Of a DNA stretch of 64,000 nucleotides, positions 12,613 to 20,235 are shown piece after piece. The stretch covers positions 1 through 64,000 of the forward strand of contig CAZHEH010000008.1 of assembly GCA_964531695.1 (NCBI GenBank). Reading direction: 5' to 3'. Position numbers and translations under genes: made by a program. The stretch comes from JAGXKT01 sp964531695. GTDB lineage: Bacteria > Planctomycetota > Phycisphaerae > SM23-33. A model generated the notes under the pieces. It was not told the origin of the DNA, ran no database searches, and saw nothing but the letters and a program-made list of their open reading frames with translations. The first letter of the stretch is position 1. Each line of letters begins with the position of its first letter.

Positions 12613-14184
12613 GTGTCCGATGAGATGCACCACGAATGCGGCGTCGCCGCCTTGTATTGGCTGCAAGAGTCACAAAACCGGGGTGGCCCGGCCAGCCGGA
12701 CGGTTCGCAACGGCAACGTCGCCCCGCTTCTGCCGCGGATGCTGCTGGACCTGCAGAACCGCGGGCAGCTCGCGGCAGGCATGAGCCGCTACCGTCCGGC
12801 CTGCCCTCGCCTGCTGGACACGTACAAGGACGTGGGCACGGTGATCGAGGCCTTCCAGATGTCGCACCCGTCGGAGTACCAGGACGTTCTGGCGTCAATG
12901 GCCGGGCGGGCTGCGATCGGCCACACCCGCTACAGCACGTGCGGCGCCGACGACGTCCGGTATGCCCAGCCGTTCGAGCGGCACCACGGCCGGCTGTGGA
13001 AGTGGTTCTGCTTCGCCTTCAACGGGCAACTCGCCAACTACCCCGAGCTGCGCGAGGGCATTTTGTCCAAGCAGCACTACCACTTCACGCTGGACACGGA
13101 CACCGAGATGCTCATGCACGCACTGGGCTACCGCCTGCGGGGAGACCGGCCGGCCGACCTGGTGAAGGTCATGGCCTCGTTGAGCCGGTCGTTCGACGGG
13201 GCCTACAACATGGTCTTCCTGGACGCCATGGGCCGTATGCTCATCGCCCGGGACCCGCTCGGGCTGCGCCCGCTGAGCTGGGCCGTGCAGGGCCGGCTGC
13301 TCGGCGCGGCCAGCGAGTCGGTCGCGCTGACGAACATGGGCTTCCGCGACGTGCGGGATGTGGCGCCGGGCGAGGCCGTCATCGTCGAGGACGGACAGGT
13401 CCGCACGGAGCAGTATGCCCGCCGGCGCCGGCATGCCCACTGCTTCTTCGAGTGGGTGTACTTCGCCAACGTCGCCAGCACGATGGCCGGCACAAGCGTG
13501 TACGTGAGCCGCGCCCGCGCCGGGCAGCGCCTGGCGGAAATGGAAACCGAGGCGGTCGGCGAGGACGCCGTTGTCGTGCCCGTTCCGGACACCGCCAAGG
13601 CGGCGGCTGACGCCTTCGCCTACGCGCTGGGCGTGCCTTCGGTCGAGGGGCTCATCCGCAATCGCTACGTCGGTCGGTCGTTCATCGAGCCGCGCCGTAC
13701 GCGGCGACGCACCGCCCGGAGCAAGTACACCCCCCTCCCGGCCGTGCTGAATGGCAAAAAGGTCTTCCTCGTCGAGGATTCCATCGTGCGGTCAACGACG
13801 CTGGCGACGCTGGCCCGACAGATTCGCAGCCGGGGCGGCGCGCGAGAAATTCATGTCCGCGTGGCGAGCCCCCCCATCGTCGCCCCGTGCTTCTACGGCA
13901 TCGACATGTCGACGCTGGAGGAACTGTTCGCGCCGCGGTTCACCGACGCGGGCTATGACGGCCGGCCGTCGGAGGAGTTAACCGCCCGCATGGCCGAGGA
14001 GTTGGGCCTGGACAGTTTGCGGTACCTCTCCGTGGATGATCTCGGACCTTGCATGGGCATCGACGGTCGCTCGCTCTGCACGGCCTGCGTCACGGGGCGA
14101 TACCCCACCAAGTGGGGCAACAAGCTCATCGAACGCGCCCGCAGGAACCAAGCCACCGGCCGCAAGGGCCGCACGTACGAGTAG
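12613..14184 (+). CDS. purF: Amidophosphoribosyltransferase (PurF-like)
   Basis: The first step of purine synthesis converts PRPP and glutamine to phosphoribosylamine. The N-terminal Ntn glutaminase domain has its nucleophile in HHECGVAALY (Cys about residue 9, so a short propeptide must be removed). LLDLQNRGQLAAG, GHTRYSTCG and FNGQLANY complete that domain. The C-terminal type I phosphoribosyltransferase domain has the PRPP motif FLVEDSIVRSTT near residue 385; the usual first Asp is Glu and the Gly is Ser, so it is a divergent member. Length 523 aa. GTG 12613 is preferred because AGGAAGG lies upstream and it places Cys near the N-terminus. A related class II amidotransferase cannot be fully excluded. 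Confidence 0.85.
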   Translation: MSDEMHHECGVAALYWLQESQNRGGPASRTVRNGNVAPLLPRMLLDLQNRGQLAAGMSRYRPACPRLLDTYKDVGTVIEAFQMSHPSEYQDVLASMAGRAAIGHTRYSTCGADDVRYAQPFERHHGRLWKWFCFAFNGQLANYPELREGILSKQHYHFTLDTDTEMLMHALGYRLRGDRPADLVKVMASLSRSFDGAYNMVFLDAMGRMLIARDPLGLRPLSWAVQGRLLGAASESVALTNMGFRDVRDVAPGEAVIVEDGQVRTEQYARRRRHAHCFFEWVYFANVASTMAGTSVYVSRARAGQRLAEMETEAVGEDAVVVPVPDTAKAAADAFAYALGVPSVEGLIRNRYVGRSFIEPRRTRRRTARSKYTPLPAVLNGKKVFLVEDSIVRSTTLATLARQIRSRGGAREIHVRVASPPIVAPCFYGIDMSTLEELFAPRFTDAGYDGRPSEELTARMAEELGLDSLRYLSVDDLGPCMGIDGRSLCTACVTGRYPTKWGNKLIERARRNQATGRKGRTYE

Positions 14185-14188
14185 GCCG

Positions 14189-16282
14189 CTACGCGGCCGC
14201 GGTGCCGGCCACCATCCCCGCCAGCAGGTGCTCCGGCGTCAGCGCGTCCTGGGCCGGCAGCGCGCGCCGGCGGGCGTCCACCCATTCCAGCATGGCCTCG
14301 ACCGCCTGCGGCTCGAACTGCCGCCCGGACTCCTCCGACAGGATCGCCAACGCCTCCTGCACGGTGCGGGCCGTGCGGTAGACGCGTTCGGACGTGATCG
14401 CGTCAAACGTGTCTGCGACCGCCAGGATGCGGGCCCCCTGCGGGATGGCCGTGCCGTGCAGCCCGTCGGGGTAGCCCTTGCCGTCCCATCGTTCGTGATG
14501 GTGGCGGATGATGGGCAGCTCGCGCTCCAGAAGGCGCATCTGGTCGAGGATGCGCACACCGATCATCGGGTGCTGCTCCATGATGCGGCGTTCCTCGGCC
14601 GTGAGCTTGCCCGGCTTGCCGAGGATGTCGTCGGGCACGCCGATCTTGCCGATGTCGTGGATCATCGCGGCGCGGCGGATTACGTTCACGGTTTCGTCAT
14701 CCATGCCCATGTGTTCGGCGATGGCGACGGAATAGTGCATGACGTTGTCGCTGTGGTTCCGGGTGTAGGTATCGCGGGCCTCGAGGGCCTGCACAAGCGC
14801 CCAGACGCTCTGCACGAGGACCTCCTTCGAACGGACGGACATGTCCGTCAGCCGGCTGCGAAGCTCGTCGATCTTCTGTTCGTCGACCTCCTCGCTGACT
14901 TCCCGGCCCATGCCCTGTCCATCCCAGGCCTTGACGCGATTCCGGCCGGTCCGCTTGGCCTCGTAAAGCGCCAGGTCCGCGCATCGCACGAGCGCCTCGA
15001 CGCTCAGGTCCCCGTCCGGTTCGTACTGGGCCACGCCGCAACTGACGCGCACCGTCAGTCCATTGGGCATCGACAGCTTCTGCGTCCGCAGGCGGAGCCG
15101 CTCCAGGAGCGACACCGCGCCCTCCAACGTCGTCTCGGGCAGCAATAGGACGAACTCGTCGCCACCATAGCGTGCCACCACGTCGGCCTCGCGCTTCTCC
15201 TGCTCGACGCAACGGGCGAAGCGGCACAGAACCTCGTCCCCCACGATGTGTCCGCAGCCGTCGTTGATGGACTTGAAATCGTCCAAGTCGGCCATCGCCA
15301 CACAGAACGGGCGTTTGTAGCGCTGGGAGCGAGTGAACTCTCCCTCCAGCTTCTTCTCGAAAAGCCGCCGCGAACCGACCTCCGTCAGGGAATCAGTCAT
15401 CGAATCGCGCCGGGCCTGCTGGTATAAGCTCGCGTTGGTCAGGTTCGCGTTGAGCACCTCGCGTATCAGCGAGGCCTTGTACCAGACAAGGTCCGCCAGC
15501 TCCGTCAACTCCTCGGACAGCCCGCACATGCACAGGAAGCCCTCGGCCGTCTCCACGCTGTCCGGGCAATTGCGTTTGAGGCCGTGGATCTCCAGCGGAA
15601 CCAGCACTCGAGGCGATGCCGCGCCCAATTGACAACACCGGCACGGGGCGTCGTCGTACTTCACGGCGTCGCCGCCGCAGTCGACGTCTCGCAGACCGTC
15701 GTCCGGCAACGGACATCCGCGGCGGTGTACCAGCAGCGGGCCGGACTTCTCGGGATCCCCAAAGAACAGCACGCTTCGCTCGGCACCGAAGATCTTCGGC
15801 ACCTCGCTGGTCACCAGCTCCACGACCTCGTCCAGGTCCAAGCTCTTGAGGCAGGTGGACAGCATCGCGACCTGCTCGGCCGCGTCGCGCATCGCCCGGT
15901 CCGCCTTGACCTGGTGGGCCATCACATCCCGGCTGGAGATGATGCCGACGATCCGTCCTGTCTCGTCGACCACCGGCAGATGGCGGATTCGGCGACACAT
16001 CATGATTTCCTGCGCCTTCTTCATCGTCGTGCCGGGTGCGCAGGAAGCGGGGTCGGGGGTCATCAACTCCGTGACACAGACGGACCGCATGGGCCGGCCG
16101 TTGCGGGTTACCCGGTTCACCAGGTCCCGCTCTGTGATAATCCCCACCAGTTTTCCGGATGTATTCGTAACCATCACGGCCCCGATGGAGTACTTGCACA
16201 TCAACTCCGCCGCGTCGTGGACCGTGCCGTCCGAGGACATGCTGACCACACCGGGTGCCTCCGCCCGTGTCAGGTGTGCCAT
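14189..16282 (-). CDS. CBS-GAF-GGDEF-HD-GYP c-di-GMP turnover protein
   Basis: The 697-aa soluble protein has two CBS motifs (residues 5-120) that may bind adenosyl ligands, then a GAF-like region (about 135-265). That region carries eight cysteines, near 190, 202, 214, 216, 217, 239, 251 and 253. Next is a GGDEF domain with an intact GGDEF at 373-377 and the inhibitory RxxD (READ) five residues before it. An HD-GYP domain follows, with HDIGKIG (HD at 542-543) and HHHERWDGKGYPDG. Both catalytic sites look complete, so it may both make and degrade c-di-GMP under control of the CBS/GAF inputs. GAAAGGA sits 7 bases before ATG 16282. It converges on purF with a 4-base gap. Confidence 0.9.
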   Translation of the reverse strand: MAHLTRAEAPGVVSMSSDGTVHDAAELMCKYSIGAVMVTNTSGKLVGIITERDLVNRVTRNGRPMRSVCVTELMTPDPASCAPGTTMKKAQEIMMCRRIRHLPVVDETGRIVGIISSRDVMAHQVKADRAMRDAAEQVAMLSTCLKSLDLDEVVELVTSEVPKIFGAERSVLFFGDPEKSGPLLVHRRGCPLPDDGLRDVDCGGDAVKYDDAPCRCCQLGAASPRVLVPLEIHGLKRNCPDSVETAEGFLCMCGLSEELTELADLVWYKASLIREVLNANLTNASLYQQARRDSMTDSLTEVGSRRLFEKKLEGEFTRSQRYKRPFCVAMADLDDFKSINDGCGHIVGDEVLCRFARCVEQEKREADVVARYGGDEFVLLLPETTLEGAVSLLERLRLRTQKLSMPNGLTVRVSCGVAQYEPDGDLSVEALVRCADLALYEAKRTGRNRVKAWDGQGMGREVSEEVDEQKIDELRSRLTDMSVRSKEVLVQSVWALVQALEARDTYTRNHSDNVMHYSVAIAEHMGMDDETVNVIRRAAMIHDIGKIGVPDDILGKPGKLTAEERRIMEQHPMIGVRILDQMRLLERELPIIRHHHERWDGKGYPDGLHGTAIPQGARILAVADTFDAITSERVYRTARTVQEALAILSEESGRQFEPQAVEAMLEWVDARRRALPAQDALTPEHLLAGMVAGTAAA

Positions 16283-16506
16283 CACGCTATCCTTTCGTCC
16301 AGCCATAGCGGGGCTACCCCCCAGAAGAGGGGTTCCCCCCCAACGTCGGCACCCAGCCACCTCCGTCTACATCGCCACTACGGCAAGGCCGCTTGAGCAG
16401 CAAGTACGCATAGAACGCCACCGCTGCACTGCGAAGCATCGGCTGAGACGACCGAAGCGCCCCGCATGCGCCGTATCGCGGCCACGGGAGGTGATGAGAC
16501 GGACTC

Positions 16507-16989
16507 CTAATGGAGCGTCAACGAGATCTGCTCGGCGGCGCCGGCCGCGCCGCCGGGGCGCACCCAGGCGGTCAGCTTGAACGGATGCGGCAGCTCCGGC
16601 GCCCGGAGCCCCGGGTCGTACGTCAGGCGGATGTACTGGCCCGGCTCCAGGGTCACATCGCTGCCGGGCCCGAGATGGGCGTCTCGCGCGAAACCGCGGA
16701 TCAGCACGGCGTCGGCGGGCACGAACAGCGGCTCGGACGACGACGTGTTCACGACGTCCGCCACCAGCGTGTAGAGATGCGGCAAGGCCAAGTGGCGGGA
16801 AACCTCCGACTCCACGATCCGCAGCCGCCAGCCCCGACCCGCCAACTCGGCGCCTTGCGTCAGAGAAACGCGCCACCGGCCCTCTTCCGCATCCAGTTCC
16901 AGCCGGGCGGGCCGGGTCCGCGACCCGCCGGACGGAAGGACGCAGCCCCCCACGGCCGTCAGGGCAATGCAGGCCAGCGCGGCTCTCAC
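16507..16989 (-). CDS. Small hypothetical lipoprotein
   Basis: The 160-aa protein has a lipoprotein signal (LTAVGGC, Cys about residue 15) followed by a beta-rich region without motifs I recognise; YTLVADVVNTSS and YIRLTYDP suggest a single Ig-like or DUF-type sandwich. GTG 16989 overlaps the TGA of the upstream TPR gene (GTGA), so the two are translationally coupled. The frame is open further upstream but lies inside the TPR gene. An envelope role together with the TPR lipoprotein is inferred. Confidence 0.65.
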   Translation of the reverse strand: MRAALACIALTAVGGCVLPSGGSRTRPARLELDAEEGRWRVSLTQGAELAGRGWRLRIVESEVSRHLALPHLYTLVADVVNTSSSEPLFVPADAVLIRGFARDAHLGPGSDVTLEPGQYIRLTYDPGLRAPELPHPFKLTAWVRPGGAAGAAEQISLTLH

Positions 16990-17372
16990 GGCTCGGAGCC
17001 CTCGCCACGAGAGCGGTACTCGGGCAGGAACATCAGCGTGTCGGAGACGGGGCCGAGTGCGGCGCGGGCCTTCTCCAGCCAGGCGCGGGCCTCCTCGTGC
17101 CCCGGCTGCAACTGGAGGCAGCATTGGTAGTAGTACAAGGCCTCCTCGTATTGTTCTTGGGCGTGCATGACGCGGCCCATGTAGTAGTAGGCCTTGGGGT
17201 CGCCCGCATCCTCGCGGATCGACGCGGCCAGAAGCTCTTGGGCCTTCTCGATTCGACCCACCTGAAACATGCTGATCCCACGGTCGCGCTTGTGGATCGC
17301 CTCCGAGCAGCCCGATAGCAGCGGCAGTGCGGCCGCGGCCGCCAGAAACACCACGCAGAACGATCTACTCAT
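16986..17372 (-). CDS. TPR lipoprotein
   Basis: The 128-aa protein has a lipobox at LPLLSGC followed by about two tetratricopeptide repeats (GRIEKAQELLAASIRED, AYYYMGRVMHAQEQYEEALYYY). It should be an inner- or outer-membrane anchored scaffold. ATG 17372 has GGGGAG 7 bases upstream; the frame extends to 17477 without a ribosome site. It forms a two-gene unit with the overlapping lipoprotein downstream. Confidence 0.75.
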   Translation of the reverse strand: MSRSFCVVFLAAAAALPLLSGCSEAIHKRDRGISMFQVGRIEKAQELLAASIREDAGDPKAYYYMGRVMHAQEQYEEALYYYQCCLQLQPGHEEARAWLEKARAALGPVSDTLMFLPEYRSRGEGSEP

Positions 17373-17444
17373 TGTCGTACTCCCCATGTCCGGAAGTCGC
17401 GGCTCACGCCCGCATCTCGCAAGCGAGAGCCATATACGGATAGT

Positions 17445-17473
17445 ATCATAGCGATGAGCATGCCCTTTGTCAT
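17445..17473 (-). promoter_or_regulatory. promoter for the TPR lipoprotein pair
   Basis: Minus-strand ATGACA (17473-17468), 17 bases and TATGAT (17450-17445), a five-of-six match for each hexamer. It overlaps the start of the divergent gene at 17454. Confidence 0.5.
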
Positions 17474-17852
17474 TCATCTACACCGCCGGGACGATGACGA
17501 GCACTACGACCTGATGCTCGCGCCGCCGTCCGCCGGCGCGGATGATGCCAACGCCCCGCTGGCGACATGGCGACTGCCCGACGACCCCGCCGGCCTGGCC
17601 GAGGATGCCTCCATGCCCGCGGCGCGGATTCAGGACCATGGGCGGCACTTCCTGACCTACGAGGGCCCGCTGCGGCAGAACCGGGGTGAGGTCCGCATCG
17701 TCCACCGTGGCCGCTACGAAGCCGAGCAGGCCGGACACGAGCAATGGGTATTCTCGATGCGCGGCAGCCGCCTCCGCGGCCGCTTTCAGCTCCGGCATGC
17801 CGGTGGCGATGCGTGGCGGCTCACCCGCCTGCGGCCGGCGGCTCCGGCGTAA
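17454..17852 (+). CDS. Stand-alone LigD-type 3'-phosphoesterase domain protein
   Basis: The 132-aa protein resembles the phosphoesterase (PE) domain of bacterial DNA ligase D. It has FVIHLHRRDDDEHYDLML (compare FVVxxHxxxxxHYDxRLE), an ATWRLP strand, and DHGRHFLTYEGPL followed by an RGEVRIVHRGRY-like strand. In LigD the domain trims 3' phosphates and ribonucleotides at breaks in the NHEJ pathway. Here no ligase or polymerase domain is attached and no ku gene is in the window. ATG 17454 or ATG 17460 is possible; no ribosome site is clear. A TAGTAT hexamer at 17441-17446 lies so close that the message may be leaderless. The 3' end overlaps the convergent neighbour by 32 bases. Confidence 0.68.
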   Translation: MSMPFVIHLHRRDDDEHYDLMLAPPSAGADDANAPLATWRLPDDPAGLAEDASMPAARIQDHGRHFLTYEGPLRQNRGEVRIVHRGRYEAEQAGHEQWVFSMRGSRLRGRFQLRHAGGDAWRLTRLRPAAPA

Positions 17853-18579
17853 AATGCAGCGTCATCTTCCCCTCCTCGATGTCCAGGCCGGCCAGGCGGA
17901 CGCGCTTCGCCTCGCGCAGGCCGAGGACGGGGGTGATCGGCTCGCCCCCGATGGCGCGCACTACGGCCGCCATCAGCCGCCGCATCTGTTGCGCCGTCGG
18001 AACCGCGCCGCCGGCGGCCGACCGCAAATCCGCGTCCACGGCGTCCGCAGCGCGCGACCGCAACGACTCCATCGCGCGGTCCACGACCGCCCGCGGCACC
18101 GGCAGCCGCCCGATGCGCGCCCCGGCCACGTCCAGACGCAGCAGACCGGCATCGGTCAGCGACGGCTTCACCCGTAGCGTCAGGACCTTATCGTAGCCGC
18201 TCTGGCGGACCATCAGCGACAGCTCGCCCTCGTGCATCGCCACGGCCGGGCCGGCCAGCCGCGAATCCCGCATCTGCGACCGGACCGTTCCCCCGCTCTC
18301 GCCCGGCAATTGGGCGACGACTTCGTCCATCGAGGCCAGGTACTCGTTCAACTCGCCCTCCTCGATGACGATATCGAAGGGCTTGGCGCGCTCGACCGGG
18401 TTGTGGAAATCGTGTACCGCCCGCCGGATGAACTGCCTGGCCGCCCGCTCCCGCTCCTCCTGCGACAGGTCCGCCGGGCGGTAGTCGGTCGGAACCAAAG
18501 CCGCCAGGACGTACAGAACGACCGCCGCCACCAGCAGAAGCCCCACGAACCCGACCAGCAGCTTGAGCAGTGTCTTCAC
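17821..18579 (-). CDS. Hypothetical membrane-anchored protein
   Basis: The 252-aa protein has one N-terminal membrane segment (LLKLLVGFVGLLLVAAVVLY) and a periplasmic remainder of mixed alpha/beta character. I recognise no family; the overall form recalls LPS-assembly or AsmA-like single-pass proteins, but I see no diagnostic motif. GTG 18579 overlaps the kdsB stop (GTGA), so it is coupled to kdsB, which hints at an envelope role. Confidence 0.65.
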   Translation of the reverse strand: MKTLLKLLVGFVGLLLVAAVVLYVLAALVPTDYRPADLSQEERERAARQFIRRAVHDFHNPVERAKPFDIVIEEGELNEYLASMDEVVAQLPGESGGTVRSQMRDSRLAGPAVAMHEGELSLMVRQSGYDKVLTLRVKPSLTDAGLLRLDVAGARIGRLPVPRAVVDRAMESLRSRAADAVDADLRSAAGGAVPTAQQMRRLMAAVVRAIGGEPITPVLGLREAKRVRLAGLDIEEGKMTLHFTPEPPAAGG

Positions 18580-19322
18580 GAGGTGCTCCGTGTCCCGCCC
18601 GCGACACGCGCGACGAACGCCTCGTATTCCTCGCGCGAGTCGATCCGCGCGCCACGGTAGTTCACCACGGCCACGGCGATGTCGTATCCGTGTTCCAGGA
18701 CCCGTAGCTGCTCGAGCTTCTCGGCCCTCTCGGCCGGCGTCGTCTCCAGCTTCGCGTACGCCCGCAGGAAGCCCGCCCTGTACGCGTAGATGCCGTGGTG
18801 AATCAGGTATTCAGGCGAGGCGTCCCCGTCTCGATCGTGCGGAATCGTCGCCCGCGAGAAGTACATGGCCTTGCCGCGTCGGTCCACGACGACCTTCGTC
18901 ATGCTTGGAATCGCCGCCTCCGCGGCCGACATCGGCGCCGCGAGCGTGGCAATGGGAGCGTCCGTCGACTCCAGCAGCTCCACGAGGCGGTCCACGCACG
19001 CGGCCGGCATTTCGGGCTCGTCCCCCTGCACGTTCACGACCATCGCGTCGTCCGGCAACTCCAGCCCCCGCGCGGCCTCCGCCACGCGGTCCGTGCCGCT
19101 GCGGCAGGTGTCGCTCGTCAGCATCGCGTCGCCCCCGAACCGGCCGACGGCCGCCGCGATGCGTTCGTCGTCCGTGGCGACGAGTATCCGCTCCAGCCGT
19201 CCGGCCGGGCGAATCGACTCGACGACGTGCTGAATCAGCGGCTTGCCCGTCTCGGCAAGAAGCATCTTGCCGGGCAGCCGCTTGGAGGCATGGCGCGCGG
19301 GGATGACCGCGATGGCGTTCAT
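18576..19322 (-). CDS. kdsB: 3-deoxy-manno-octulosonate cytidylyltransferase
   Basis: KdsB activates Kdo to CMP-Kdo for the inner core of lipopolysaccharide. The 248-aa protein has the nucleotidyltransferase start IAVIPARHASKRLPGKML, then VVNVQGDEPEM and a YRAGFLRAYAKLETTPAERAEKLEQLRVLEHGY-type region typical of KdsB (shown here as family signature; key blocks are PARxxSxRLPGK and QGDEP). Length matches the family. ATG 19322 is chosen from the conserved N-terminus. There is no ribosome site, and a good promoter ends only 9 bases upstream, so the message is probably leaderless. The gene implies a Gram-negative type LPS. Confidence 0.92.
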   Translation of the reverse strand: MNAIAVIPARHASKRLPGKMLLAETGKPLIQHVVESIRPAGRLERILVATDDERIAAAVGRFGGDAMLTSDTCRSGTDRVAEAARGLELPDDAMVVNVQGDEPEMPAACVDRLVELLESTDAPIATLAAPMSAAEAAIPSMTKVVVDRRGKAMYFSRATIPHDRDGDASPEYLIHHGIYAYRAGFLRAYAKLETTPAERAEKLEQLRVLEHGYDIAVAVVNYRGARIDSREEYEAFVARVAGGTRSTS

Positions 19323-19331
19323 GGGGCCACG

Positions 19332-19359
19332 AGCATAGCGCCGCGGCCGGCGAATGCAA
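19332..19359 (-). promoter_or_regulatory. promoter for kdsB
   Basis: Minus-strand TTGCAT (19359-19354), 16 bases and TATGCT (19337-19332). Nine bases separate the -10 from the ATG. Confidence 0.55.
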
Positions 19360-19374
19360 GCGCCGGCGGGGAAC

Positions 19375-19935
19375 CTACGCCCGGCTGACGTAGTCGCCCG
19401 TGCGCGTATCGACGACGATCTGCTCGCCCTTTTCGATGAACGGCGGGGCCTTGACCCGTGCGCCGCCCTCGCAGTCAACCTCCTTGGCCTGGTTCGTCGC
19501 CGTCGCGCCCTTGACGACCGGCGGGGCGTCGGACACGGTCAGGGTCACCGTCGGCGGCAGCTCGGCCGTGACCGGCTGGCCCTCGACGAAGTCCACGGTG
19601 ACCTCGATGTTCTCGGTGAGGTACACCGACTTCTCGCCGACCAGCTCCTTCGGCAGCGTCGTCTGCTCGTAGCTGTCGGGGTCCATCACGATGTGCCCCT
19701 CGTTGTCCGAGTACAGGTACTCCATGCGCCGCGTGTTGACGATCGCCTGCTCGAACGGCTCCGTCGTCCGGAACCGCTCGGAGATGAGCTGGCCCGTCTG
19801 GAGGTTCTTGAGCGAAATCGACTGGTAGCTCTGGCCCTTGCCCTTGGCGATCTTCTCGTTGCTCTGGCAAACCCAGATGCCGTCCTTGTACTCGACCGCC
19901 TGTCCGCGGCGGAGATCACTTGCCTTGATGCTCAT
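19375..19935 (-). CDS. efp: Elongation factor P
   Basis: EF-P relieves ribosome stalling at polyproline stretches. The 186-aa protein has the three-barrel layout; the domain I loop reads KGKGQSYQS with a Lys at the modification position, and the C-terminal end reads TRTGDYVSRA, matching the family. AAGGA lies 7 bases before ATG 19935. No EpmA/EarP-type modification gene is in the window. Confidence 0.95.
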   Translation of the reverse strand: MSIKASDLRRGQAVEYKDGIWVCQSNEKIAKGKGQSYQSISLKNLQTGQLISERFRTTEPFEQAIVNTRRMEYLYSDNEGHIVMDPDSYEQTTLPKELVGEKSVYLTENIEVTVDFVEGQPVTAELPPTVTLTVSDAPPVVKGATATNQAKEVDCEGGARVKAPPFIEKGEQIVVDTRTGDYVSRA

Positions 19936-19998
19936 TCCTATTCCTTGTGCGCTGCTGGATGCCGCCCCCGCCTCCGGCCAATCGCCTCTGGCCTCCGA

Positions 19999-20072
19999 TA
20001 CGCCCGGGAGGACTCGAACCTCCGACCTTCGGTTTAGGAAACCGATGCTCTATCCTGCTGAGCTACGGGCGT
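19999..20072 (-). tRNA. tRNA-Arg (anticodon CCT)
   Basis: On the minus strand the acceptor ACGCCCG pairs with CGGGCGT. The D arm is GCTC-GAGC. The anticodon arm TCGGT-TTCCTAA-ACCGA gives CCT, and the T loop is TTCGAGT. The discriminator is A and CCA is not encoded. Confidence 0.95.
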
Positions 20073-20235
20073 GCGGTCCAGCCAATTTACTCCGGCACGG
20101 CGATCCGGTCAACCGGAGCAAGCGCTGCGGACGGAGGCGACGGCGTTCGCAGGCCAAGACGCCACCCGGCCGGCCGACGGGCGAGTCCACGGCGCGGCCG
20201 CATCGCCCGCTTCGGCGCCAGGGCCGCACGCTTCG

